Shown here: positions 23,262 through 33,716 of the stretch, one piece after another
How positions within the stretch are numbered: the first letter of the stretch is position 1
Layout of the letters: each line of letters opens with the position of its first letter
Assembly: GCF_050948175.1 (NCBI RefSeq)
Contig: NC_135199.1
Coordinates: 7,134,501-7,198,500 of the forward strand
DNA length: 64,000 nt
From: Xylocopa sonorina
Lineage: Eukaryota; Arthropoda; Insecta; Hymenoptera; Apidae
Direction of reading: 5' to 3'
Made by a program: the position numbers and the translations under genes
The notes under the pieces: model-generated
What the model was told of the DNA's origin: nothing
Seen by the model: only the letters and a program-made list of their open reading frames with translations
The model's database searches: none

Positions 23262-24741
23262 AGCCATTCGTCGAATACCCAACAACGTTCCATCGTCGTT
23301 GCACGTAGGAATTAACGCTGTCGATCTACGATCTACGATCCACGCGTCGATGGTTAACGTCACACGGCGGTGCAACGACACGGACGGCGAAGTTTCGCGA
23401 GAAAAAGTGCGGGTGAAGTTTCGCGTTTAAAACCAATTAGGCCAGTATAAAGTTCACGGCTTGGGACGGCGCAGGGGACGACGGTGGTACGCGTCTCGGC
23501 TCGAAGGAACCCGCGAGCGGAAAGGTTCGATACCGCGGGGACAACTTTATGGAAGCTCAAGTGGTATAATCGAGTGAAATAGCTGGCGCCCACGAGCGAA
23601 TTAACAACTTTTTTACGCGTTTAGTTCCCCGTTGTCCCGAAGTTGTGCTCGCGAGGCTACAGAGCGTCGTGAATTTAATCGGTGGCTGATTATACGAACG
23701 CGACAACGACGTTCGAAGGACGTGCCCCGCGCCACGGCCAAATCGATATCGATTAACCCTTGCAGCCGGCCAGAAAGCTGCACAGCCCTCGAAAAGTTGT
23801 TCTCCGCGCGGCGATAACCTATTTATGAATCCGCGTGGATAACCGTGCGATACGCGCTTCGAAACGATATAAAATACCCGTCGCGCGACCGACGCCATCG
23901 TTACTTCTGTGTTCGAGGGCAGAAACAAGAGAGCGGGTACCAATAAACTGTTTCCGCTTTCCCGCTTCACGCCTGAGAAGTGTCGTACAGGTTTTTTTTT
24001 TCGAATAAGTCTTTCAGCGCGCCGATGCACGCGCGCGTTTTAATTAAATGCCGCATCGATTCGCTGGGAACTAGAATTTTATGGAGATTAAACAGGAGCG
24101 GGGTATGCACATATTGCGAGCAAATCAGCAAATCGCAATAAATCTCCATTACAAACTTCTACTTGCCGTCAGCCGACTAATGAAGGGTCATTATCCGGTG
24201 GGCGCATCCGGTGAAATTAAATTTTCATGATTGAAGGTAGATTAAGGGATCAAGACGAGTAAAAAAAACGTAGCTGAAAAAGCTGCCAGGGTAAATAATA
24301 AAGTAATTGGCGAGGAGAAGTAGAGAAAACAGATGTAAAATATGGACGATGAGGTTGTTCTTGTAAAACACTGTGGAGATATTAAATTTATCGTTCGAAC
24401 GTATGCGTGGAATTTGTACGGTTATTAAATTATTAAAATTCGTTTCTCGACCTTAAAACGATGAGTATCCGTAATAATTTCACTCCGTCATTATCTGCTT
24501 AACAATTAGAGAACTTATTATCGGGAAATGATTGAATCGAGAGCTGTGGCACAATTAAATTATCTATGACATTCTATGCTAAAGATCTTGGCAAATTTTT
24601 CTCAAGTTAGTACAGATTGAAAATATTGAATTTTTCCTAATTTCTGCTACAGTAGAAGCGAAATAGCCAAACGTATTTCCTTTTTCAAGTTTTAATGTAA
24701 CATGAAATGTTGGTACAATTTTTAATCCTTTTTCCGCATTC
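23262..24741. other. Upstream part of the gene 2 segment
   Basis: Start of the 23262-25340 segment that carries gene 2 and is absent from the matching position in unit 1. It contains a CGATCTA tandem (about 23322-23342). A TATAAAA near 23870 has no downstream open frame that makes sense. The last part (about 24580-24741) is AT-rich. Confidence 0.5.
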
Positions 24742-24847
24742 ATAAAACCACGATTATTTTCAGCACGTTTCTCACGAAAACGTGGTTTTACTCTTAGAAT
24801 TACCGCATGAATGTTAAATATATATTTTAATGCCTGCAAGTACGTCC
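24742..24847 (+). promoter_or_regulatory. Upstream promoter region of peptide gene 2
   Basis: This stretch ends immediately before the TATA box and is the part duplicated in relic form at 16961-17075. Retention of GATTATTTTCAGC and the CGTTT/AAAACG near-palindrome in both copies makes these motifs candidates for tissue-specific regulation; this is inference. Confidence 0.5.
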
Positions 24848-24880
24848 TATAAATAAGCGAATATCGGTAGCAGCTTCAGT
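24848..24880 (+). promoter_or_regulatory. Core promoter of peptide gene 2: TATA box and initiator
   Basis: TATAAATA at 24848-24855 and an insect-type initiator TTCAGT at 24875-24880. The A of the initiator (24878) is exactly 30 bases downstream of the first T of the TATA box, the textbook spacing. This predicts a 5' untranslated region of about 20 bases before the ATG at 24898. Confidence 0.8.
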
Positions 24881-24897
24881 TTGCAACACACGACAAC

Positions 24898-25198
24898 ATG
24901 GATCAATTACTGAGACTTATTCTCCTGCTTTTGTCTGTTATTTTAATGACAGGCTACTTTATAGCGCCAGCTAGTTCTGAGGTAAGCGTCGCGATGAAAT
25001 GTAATTAAATGTAACCTGCTATGGAATAATATGATTGATTATTTGTAGCCTCTCCCATGTAGCTGTAGGAGGAAGCCCATCCCAAGAGGTTGCAGAGTAT
25101 GTTATCATCACTGTATCGCGTTAATGTTATTGTTCTTCTTATTCAGTTAATCCTTATGCATTTCTCATTTTCAGGCTGCATGCTATCCAGGAAAATAA
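24898..25198 (+). CDS. Apamin/MCD/tertiapin-type amidated peptide precursor (gene 2)
   Basis: I infer three exons, 24898-24981, 25049-25096 and 25175-25198, all in phase 0. The introns of 67 and 78 bp have canonical ends (GTAAGC...TAG, GTATGT...CAG). The product is 51 residues. Residues 1-25 form a signal peptide with a long leucine/isoleucine core, followed by a very short pro-part. Mature cysteines are at residues 32, 34, 43 and 47, giving C-x-C-x8-C-x3-C, with several Arg/Lys between them and a terminal Gly-Lys-stop expected to give a C-terminal amide. This is the spacing of tertiapin and the same C-x-C...C-x3-C logic as apamin and MCD peptide, which form a disulfide-braced helix and act on potassium channels or mast cells. 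Exon 1 supplies the signal, exon 2 three cysteines and exon 3 the last one, comparable to the small terminal exon known for the honey-bee apamin/MCD genes. Likely expressed in the venom gland; the exact target is unknown. Confidence 0.85.
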
Positions 25199-25311
25199 AG
25201 ATACTGAAAATGCACACGTAAACGACAAATGGAATTTGAGCTTCGAGTTTATTCCTCTATTTCTTATCATTTGACACGAAAGTAAACAAGGATTGTGTAT
25301 CGTTAAATTAG

Positions 25312-25317
25312 AATAAA
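25312..25317 (+). terminator. Poly(A) signal of gene 2
   Basis: Canonical AATAAA lies 114 bases after the stop codon. Cleavage would be expected about 15-30 bases on, which is where the gene 2-specific segment ends and repeat B2c begins (25341). Confidence 0.65.
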
Positions 25318-25340
25318 AATATGCAGTAGAGTGCAACAAA

Positions 25341-25624
25341 GCGTTTAATCATTCTTCCTTTTTTATCATAAATCCGTTAAATGTAAAACGATATCAGTGT
25401 TCCACGTTATTGTTACTCACGAGAAAGTTTTATCCTGAACACTCAGATTTACAGAGGCTGTTCTACCCAGAAACACTTTCTCAAGGGTGGATCAGGGCCA
25501 CTATATACCAGAACTGCAACAGCCCTTCTAAAATAGTGCTCCCCATGGCTAAAACCGGGCTGAAAACAGCCGTACTCTAAATACGAACGTGTTACTATAA
25601 AACCAGATTGCAATGCATCATTCG
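25341..25624 (+). repeat. Duplicated block B, part c, copy 2
   Basis: Matches 18207-18514 at high identity. It lacks a 24-bp segment present there between AAATCC and GTTAAATG. It contains a short hairpin-capable GGCTGAAAACAGCC motif also present in copy 1. One reading frame (+) stays open through the shared region in both copies because the length difference is a multiple of three. Confidence 0.85.
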
Positions 25625-25632
25625 CTTTCGAT

Positions 25633-26149
25633 AAATCGACGCTTTCGGCCATTGTTGAACTCGATATCGAGATACCGGTCCCAGAAAGTCATCTGAAATA
25701 CTTCAACGTTTTCAATATCTGACGGAGAGTATCGTTTCGAATAGCAGTTCGACGAAGGATCGTCAAGGGAATCTGTCTCGAGAGCGATTCGCGTGAATTT
25801 CAGGGTGGACGCGGACTTGTTCAAGGCGGGTAGCACGCAGGTGAAATTGGCGGGCTCCGTTGGCAAGGGACGCGACCAGATCTAATTTATATAACGCTGC
25901 GGAGGACCCGTTGGGCTCTCTCACTCTTTGGGTACGGTTTGCTGGATTACAAATCGTTCCGGTCGGCGATGCAGCCAGCCGGTGGTCCTTGCCTGGATTC
26001 GGACAGCGTAAAGGTTTACGCTTGGTCCAGGAATGGGGCCGTGCAACCGGAAGGAAGGCGGACGGAGTAGGAAAATGGCATCAGATGGATGCCCTCATTA
26101 ATTAACAGCTATCTTACCGCCTCCACCTCGTATCTTTGTCGTTCGTTCG
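25633..26149 (+). repeat. Duplicated block C, copy 2, left part
   Basis: Matches 19331-19853. A single-base length difference near 25803 (GGGTGG versus GGGGAGG) and a 6-bp difference near 26060 separate the copies. It ends at CGTTCG (26144-26149), where an extra 1,017 bp begins. Confidence 0.85.
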
Positions 26150-27166
26150 AGTCACTCCTTTCACTTGATTATCTTTCCTTCGAGCATCGAATCGCGTCTC
26201 GTTCTGCTGGAATTTATGCACCGCCGTCTTGGATGAAGAAGGTGTAAAATATCGCGGCCATTTTGTCCAGAGGCAGCGTCGAGGAGCAAGTGGGAATGAT
26301 GCGTCACGACAGCTTGCGGTCGTGATTATCTTTGTTATCAATAGACGAGAAATATGTAAGGAGTCCAGTCGAAACATGGAAAGAACGATTGATCACTTTT
26401 CTTGAATAACAGAAAAGGATTGAAAGGAAACGATGGTAGTATTGTAACTATTCGTGAGAGGCTTCTGGAAGCAGTTGGATAGGAGGTTATCATGTTTCTC
26501 ACGATCGCTGCTTTAGAATTGTCAAGTGGCTCGTATTCGTGTCATTTACATAAGGCAGTTGTCCAACGTTGTTTCGTGAATACTCGTGTTGCGGTTAAGC
26601 GTGTCACCCAGCAAATGGAAGATTCTTGCGGAGGTCGCTCCCTGCGTGTTTGCATAATGTTACGAACGTCAATGTGGCTAATATCGCAATTTTCATGTCT
26701 CGTTGAATATTCCATTTAGTGCTGTACGCCCATGGAGATTCTACTTTCCGGTGGCATTTAAGAAAACTAGTTGCCCCTCTTGTTAATTTAACAATTTGTG
26801 TGACGAATGAAGCAGATTTACCGGAAAGCAGATTCATTTCAAATATAAAGCGTTTTGTATCCATCGCAGATGATACTTTCGAAGTGTAATCTATTTTTGA
26901 AGTACAACGTAAACGCTGTTTGCGGTCGTATCTTTTTCTTTTAATATTTGCACTATCTGAACTCTCGTCGAAAATATATGCAATGTTTATCCATGCTCGT
27001 TCGCATAAAAGGTTTGATGGACTTGGACTAACGCGCGTGACCAGGCGAGGGATATATTTAATACTCACCGGATACCAATATTTATGGCCGTTGCATTTTT
27101 ATGGGACAGCTTCAGGGCGTCTCTCAAGATGTATATATACACGGTGGATCTTATAGCGCACGTTCG
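26150..27166. mobile_element. 1,017-bp segment interrupting block C2, flanked by CGTTCG
   Basis: Absent at the equivalent point of copy C1 (19853/19854). The hexamer CGTTCG is found at 26144-26149 and again at 27161-27166. That fits either an insertion with a 6-bp target duplication or loss from C1 by recombination between the two hexamers. I see no inverted terminal repeats and no transposase. The mobile-element label is provisional; the segment may simply be ancestral sequence deleted from unit 1. Confidence 0.35.
26604..26696 (-). CDS. Possible 30-residue secreted peptide or first exon (weak)
   Basis: A minus-strand ATG at 26696-26694 opens a 30-codon frame whose first 19 residues look like a signal peptide: Met-Lys-Ile start, hydrophobic core, then Cys-Lys-His-Ala-Gly. 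The rest is short and basic and ends at a TGA. A GTGACA just before the stop could act as a splice donor to a further exon. The ATG also lies inside a longer 154-codon open frame (26604-27068), so the start is uncertain. No TATA box sits at a good distance. I do not recognise it; chance is quite possible. Confidence 0.15.
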   Translation of the reverse strand: MKIAILATLTFVTLCKHAGSDLRKNLPFAG

Positions 27167-27410
27167 CACGCATCTGTGTCTTTGATCACTCGTCGAATCG
27201 CTTTCTAACCCCCGCGGGTGTACGAAATTGCTCGCGGCTTTAATAAGATTATTTTATAATAAATTTCCATAACACTCGCGGCAACGGCCCGTTAGCCACA
27301 TGTCAGACAGCATTATTACGCGAGCCTTCCGGCTGGCTCCTAACTACCCTATGCTTATTTGATAAGCCGTCATCTGTGTCTCTCGCAGAGCCCAAGAATC
27401 AAACATCGTT
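27167..27410 (+). repeat. Duplicated block C, copy 2, right part
   Basis: Matches 19854-20104 and ends at the same AATCAAACATCGTT motif. Beyond it the two copies diverge completely: block A2 follows C1, while unrelated flanking DNA follows here. This is the right edge of the array. Confidence 0.85.
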
Positions 27411-28612
27411 ACCCTTTGTATCGAGAGGAGCCTCATTACCGAAACAAACCTCCGAGGCGAGGATACTTTCTCGCTAAACTTTCCCGCAACTTTCCCTTTA
27501 TCTAATTCCTTCCTCTTTTTCAATCTCTCCCGCGGAGTGTCCCGGGAAAATTGGAAAATTTAATGAGACTATTCCATCCGTACCGTCTCCTCATTTCCCT
27601 CGCCCCTTCCCGCCCCGCGCAGCTCTTTAAAATTAATTAATTACACGCAATTCGATTTCCTCCGCTTTACCTTTGAGTCCGTCCGAAATCCGTGGCGCGA
27701 TCTAATTACCCGGGGACGTCGATATCGGTCGATTGTTCGCCGTACGATTTTCGACGGGCCGCCAACCCCCGCGTGGCGGACGGGGCGAGAAAACAAGAGA
27801 GCAGCGGCGATGATAAACGGGGACACGACGAGTCACGAACCGACACGAGCATACGATAATTCTCTGGTCGTCAGCGAATCGGTAATTAAAAGCAAATCAC
27901 CGGCGCAGGGCCGGCCGTTTACGTAGAATGAATATTTCATTTTCCGTTTCTGGCGCCGATTTCGAAGGGAGCAACCACCCAGCCAGAAGCTATTTCGACC
28001 TCTTAACGTCCACCGTAATACAACATGGCGTGCACTAAATACCTGCCCGTTGTGAACACAAGTCATTGACTTCTGTACTATATTCCGTTCAACGTTCTAT
28101 TTCTACTACGTTTGTACGGTAACCCACGACGGTGTGAAGTATCCTGCCAAATGAGAATGAGTCACGATTTATTTTACGCCGCGATAATTTCACAATTCGA
28201 TAAAAAGCAATTTATAGCCGCTTGACAGACATCTATTTCCAAACCCCTATTGTAGAATCCTCTTCTGGATTAATATGTTTTCGACTCGCGGCGAACTTTA
28301 ATGGAATAAGTATAACTGTCACTTTTGATAGAATAAATTTATAATACAGCCCCGTGAAGGGGGCAACCTTATTCTTCTTTGGCGAATTGATATCGATCTG
28401 TTCTTTTTCCGTCCCTGGTCGGAACAATCGGGACCGGCGGAGTCGTAACCATTAATTCACGACTGGTTAAACATCGAACCCTTCCGCGATACTTTCCAGC
28501 GGAGGGTGTATCGAACGTAACGATTCGAATCGAGCAGCAGAACGTCGGGTCCGTCGTTAACGCGTAACAATAACAGGAACGTGGCACGGGCAACGGTTTC
28601 GCGTCGATTGAA

Positions 28613-28650
28613 AAGAGAGAGAGAAAGAAAGAGAGAGAGAGAGGGAGAGG
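28613..28650 (+). repeat. GA microsatellite
   Basis: Interrupted GA run with AAAG and GGG interruptions. Confidence 0.9.
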
Positions 28651-31600
28651 AATGCCGGGGGATCATGATTCACGCTTGAATTTACATTTTAATTACGTTA
28701 CGTTTGATGGCGGTATTAATTTTATCGAAACGACCGGCCGCAGGAATTCCGATATCTTCGACGGTGGCGGCGCGCGGCGCGGCGATCCAGGACAATGCGC
28801 CTCTCTCTCTGTGCGATGGTGCACCGTAATAGATCAAAGCGAATCTGGCACGAATTAATAGTCCGGCAGGATGATCCTGCGAAGAATTATAGCTACGTGG
28901 ACGGAAGGAAACGAGACCGTGCAAATACGAAATCGGATGGGAACGCGTAGCTAACGCGTGCAGGCGTACCAACCCCTCGCGAGAGGCGGATAGAAAATTA
29001 GGTTGAGCGTTCGCTTAAAAGGTTCACTGTTCGATGCGAAACTTTTCCACCGTTTTAAGTCGTTCTCGCAGAAGTCGATATTCGGGGAGAGGCGCAAAGT
29101 TTTAAATCCCTCCCTCTCATCGTTGTTCGTCGGCTCTTGATTTATACATTGTGCTCTGATCATGGAATTTTCATGGTAATTCGCCCGGTGGAAAAAAGTC
29201 CATCGGACGACATTGTCTTCCCAAATGTAATATATGAATGAAACCGCAAACCGGTGGACAGAGGTCGTGTAATCGTGTAGGGGAGAAAAATACGAGTCAC
29301 GTTACCGTGTAACCATGATGTGTTTGCGTTTCGAGCGAACAATTCGCTAATAATTCGCCCGTGTACGCTGTGAGTACGGTGATAGCAAACGTGTCGTCAT
29401 TTAGCCTGGCGTTGTTTTAATTCCGGCCTGGTCATCTGCCCGCCACATTTTGTTTCGATGCCCCGGTTAAAAATGCGCGCGACGTCCCGCGCGTGATTTA
29501 ATGTTCCGTTTCCTGCGGAATTTATGAAGCGGAATAATTTTTTTCACCCTTTATTCATTGTCCAGACGCAACAATCGAAATTATTTCATCCGACGTGTAA
29601 ACAGATGAATTTAAACGCGCTGATTTGCTTGCCTTTACGGAAAATCGTATTATACCCGGCAAGTGAATGGAGTGCTTTTATAGGGCGGGTATATATATAC
29701 ACCAGCTGTCGCGCGGAACGGAATAAAACGAAACAAAACGGGAATCTTTGTTAAAATTTTCCATTGTTACCGGCCCACAACGTGGCAGGTGTTCCGAAAA
29801 AATATTGAAATTTGATTCCAGTTTAACGAGCACCTCGCACTTTTCGATAGACTAATTTCATACGAAACGACGTTCAAACACCCCTCGCGTAACGTATCGA
29901 CGAAGGCGTGCTTCGTGACGAAGACAGTAATAATCGAACGAGAGTAATTCAATTGGCAGTGGTATCGAATGAAATGTACAAATAAACGCGATTTTATTCC
30001 ACTCTTCGACGAGATACTGTAAATGTTGACAGTTAGAATTAATGCGGAGGCAGAAGGAATTTGCTGATGTCGCTTTCGTCTGTCTTCTTTCTTTTCTGTT
30101 TTCGTTTTTTTAATTCGAGCTGCGATATCATCGCGTAAAGTTATAAAGCTCTCCTGATATTTTTAGTTAAATCCGCTGAGTGACCAACAGGAATGAAGTA
30201 ACGCAGTTGACGGACGGATATCATATCAAAGCGCATTTGTTTGTCGAACAGCTGCAAACACGCGCTGCTCTTCTAGTTTTTTTTTTTATTTATTCAAAAT
30301 TTGCCTATTGTTCCGGGCAGCTTGGTGGCAGCGGATCGCCCGGTTGGAAATTGAAACAAAGCGATCGCTAAGTCTCGTTCGAACGTGCCGAAATTTCACG
30401 AAAACAAGGCCACCCTTTGAATGAAGGGAGGGGAGCAAAAATTATGCGCCGTTGAACAGCGTTCGTCAGCTGCAGCCTGTCTTCCAGGTTTATTCGTCGA
30501 CCCGAACTTGTATTAAAAATCCGCTTCACTTACACCGGAGAAGCCGGGTCCTCGTGAAACTGGGTATTAAAGTTAGCAGAAACTAATTAATACTTCGCTG
30601 ACCAGCATAATACATTGGCCTAATTAATTGTCCGGGCTTTAGTACACGTGAAATTGTAATTAATAATATTCGCGAGCGCCCCGTTATCCATACATCGTTA
30701 CTTTAATAACGTTATTGCGTTGGCCCGTTGCGGTTATCTGCGAAAGAAATAACCGATATATAATACTTTATATAAACGTCGATTGAAACTGCCGTGAAAC
30801 AATAAATAAACGGTAAATTTGATGTTTAACAAACCCCGTTGCAGCCAATGTTTCGATAAAGTGTTCGAAGGCGTTGCAACCCCTAACCCTGCCCGCTTCG
30901 CTTAAACGTTCGAGCACTTCGTTAGGGGACAGGTTAAGTAAAACAGTTGATACGTATCAAACGTCGACCACGACGGACACCTTCGTAATCAGTTTAAAGT
31001 GTACCTCGCCTCGATTAAATGCGTGAAACGTTTATAAAACGAGTGTAACGAGGGACGCGATTGCACCGTGGAAGGATGGCTTAGAATATATTTATCCTGC
31101 GCACGGTGTATCGGTAAACTCGTTAACCCGACTAGTTTCTTTGAGGCTAGAAGGGTGCCAGCCGGACAGGTGAGTGACAGTCGGTCCAGTTTATCGCGAA
31201 TTGCCAGCCGCCGACCTTTTCCTTAGACCTTCGCGTGCAACGATAATTAAAGGTGCCGTCGGACGCGGAACGGTGAAACCGAGGCAGGCCACGTGGCAGC
31301 AGGAAATACATGCTTAACAGCCGTATATAATAGATCGACCGCGGGGCCACGAGTGATTTCGTGCTACGGAGATTGATCGCTTTGGAAGGAGTCGTTAATG
31401 ATTATCCCCTTCCGCCGCGATTAGCATGGTTCATCTTCGATAGAACGAGCTGGCCACAGCCACTCGTTATTTCCATCGGTGCCTTTGAGTTTGCCCGTGT
31501 GTGCACGGGGTGTTAATAAACTGTAGGTAAGAGAATTGATGACCTGGCGTAGGTCGCACTGAAAAGTGTAATCGTACGTTCGGAATGGGTTACTAAATGG

Positions 31601-32252
31601 AAAATGGTACTGTATGCATTTCGTTGCAATTTCACTTGCGAAACGCTTAATCTATGGGTAATTTAACGTCCATCTAAAATATTAATTTCATGTATCGTGT
31701 AATGATACATACGGCTATTCGCGGCCACCCACAGTCAATTCATGGGTTTCTAGCGTTAGCGGATGCTTTCGATCTCGTCTTCTTTTAGTTTCAATATCGA
31801 ATCAATTCCTGAAACTTCTCTCAGAGATAACAAAACAGCGAAAATGAAATTCTTGCGTTAAGAAGCAACCGGTGAACGTTTGTAAATATTCGATATAACA
31901 CATTATATGATAGGAGCGTGTTAATGACCGGTTAATGTTTCTTCGGTTCACGAGCAGGCGTTTTAAATCTTACTCCCATTTAATCCGTTACAAAAGAGAC
32001 TCGCCGATGATTCACGAGCCGGCTGATCGCGAGCAATCCAACAATGAACCAATTAAACCGATCATACGTATTGTCAAGTATCAGGAAACATTTTGAATGA
32101 ATCTGTTGTTGCAACGAGATAATGCCTAGTTCCATGCAGGAGTATCAGCAACTTTGCTCATTGTTCGTGTCATCGATCGGTCTGGTATCGGACGTTTAAC
32201 GAATACATATGTATTCAACCTATCGATGTTTCCATTGCAACGAGGGTTGCGA

Positions 32253-32290
32253 TAGAGAGAGAGAGAGAGAGGGAGAGAGAGAGAGGGAAA
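32253..32290 (+). repeat. GA microsatellite
   Basis: GA dinucleotide run with two GGG interruptions. Confidence 0.9.
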
Positions 32291-33671
32291 GGCGGGGATT
32301 ATCGTGGCCTCGATGAATCCTATCCGTTGCACGCGAGTTCGCGTAAACTTCGGCGTAACCAAGACCACCCCCACGCTAAGCGGATCTATGTTCAGGGATT
32401 ATTTTTTCTGCACGAGCAACTTGCCAATTCGTGGTCGAGCAATAACGCGGCCGGGAACACTGTTTAACTAGTTGCAGCCGATCCGTGTTAATCGTGTCAA
32501 GAAGTTCCCTCGAAATATGCTGAAAAACACGTCACGTCTGAACATAATCTGGGCCAGAGTTTCCCCAGGAAAGTTTCCGCGTTCGTTTCGCGTTCCGTCG
32601 CGTCCGCGAGCAATGAGGCTTCACTTCGCGAAACTTTCCCGCGTAATACCGCGCGCTCTTTCTGGGAACGGGTATTTTTCATTTTGCCAAACTGCAATCA
32701 GAGTAAATAGTACGCTGTCCATGGAATATACGAGTCGCGAGAACACCACGAACCAGGTTTGATTCGCCTCTAAACGCAATCCATTTCTGCGCGCGGCTAT
32801 CCGCGAGGGAATATTGGCGGACGAAGTTTTACAATTTTGCATTTTATAATTTTTAATTTTCGCACTACTTGGCGGAATCAGTACGCGATTCGAGAGTTGA
32901 ACAGAAGACAAACGCGCGCGTTACGAGCACCGTGTCAACTGCGAGAACTCGAGGAGTCTTTACTTTTAAACAAACCAACTACCCTCACAACGATACGCTG
33001 TCTAACAATTTCCATCTGCCACGACCCAGTTCGATCCTGTTTCATTCCCACGCGCGTAACGGTTCGAAGCGGATTGAAACTCGCGAGATTGTTCGATATT
33101 TATGTAATACCGTTAGACGATTATAGAATGTTCGCATAGAGGCGCGCGAAGACGCGCATTAACAACTACGCGAGGCGGAATTTCTTGGCGCGTTTATTAA
33201 GAGGGAATCAACCCCCGGCGAGGTCGAAGGAGAACGCGCGCAGGTTTATTAATTAACGGCAACGACAATACCCGTACAGCAGGCGCCTGTAGGTGTACCC
33301 TAATTTTGACGATGGCTGACACACAACGTAGTATGCCAACTGTGTTATAATATTAGGCAACTACTTGCGCAAACACTTAGGGCGATCCCGGTTGTGTAGC
33401 GTTTGTTCAGTTACATTCCCGCGCAGGCTGCCAGTCCCGTAGCGAACGGTGGAAAGAGAGATCGGCGGGGAACAGTTGCTTATGCCCGCATGTTTCGCGC
33501 TGAAAATACATGTACTCGATTATACCGAGCGTTAAACGTGACAAGCTACGGGCGTAGTAATTGCGTCACGCCATTACATTTAATTAAAAGTTTCGCCCGT
33601 AATGCCTGCGAAGAAATCCGATTGTTCGAAGCTTCCTTAATAAAACGAACAGAGACGGAAGGTGAGAGGAG

Positions 33672-33673
<2 letters not shown>

Positions 33674-33714
<41 letters not shown>
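33674..33714 (+). repeat. GA microsatellite (longest pure run)
   Basis: About 20 uninterrupted GA units, the purest microsatellite in the window. The Arg-Glu repeat protein frame across it is a by-product. Confidence 0.95.

Positions 33715-33716
<2 letters not shown>

Noticed and set aside
23097..23315. Signal-peptide-like start in a 72-codon frame
   Set aside because: Most of the frame is block B part b, and the frame is closed in the other copy by a 2-bp shift. No cysteine pattern.
25618..25866. Minus-strand frame of 82 codons in block C2 that looks protein-like
   Set aside because: Copy C1 has a 1-bp shift within it and about ten replacement differences over the aligned part, so there is no sign of coding constraint.
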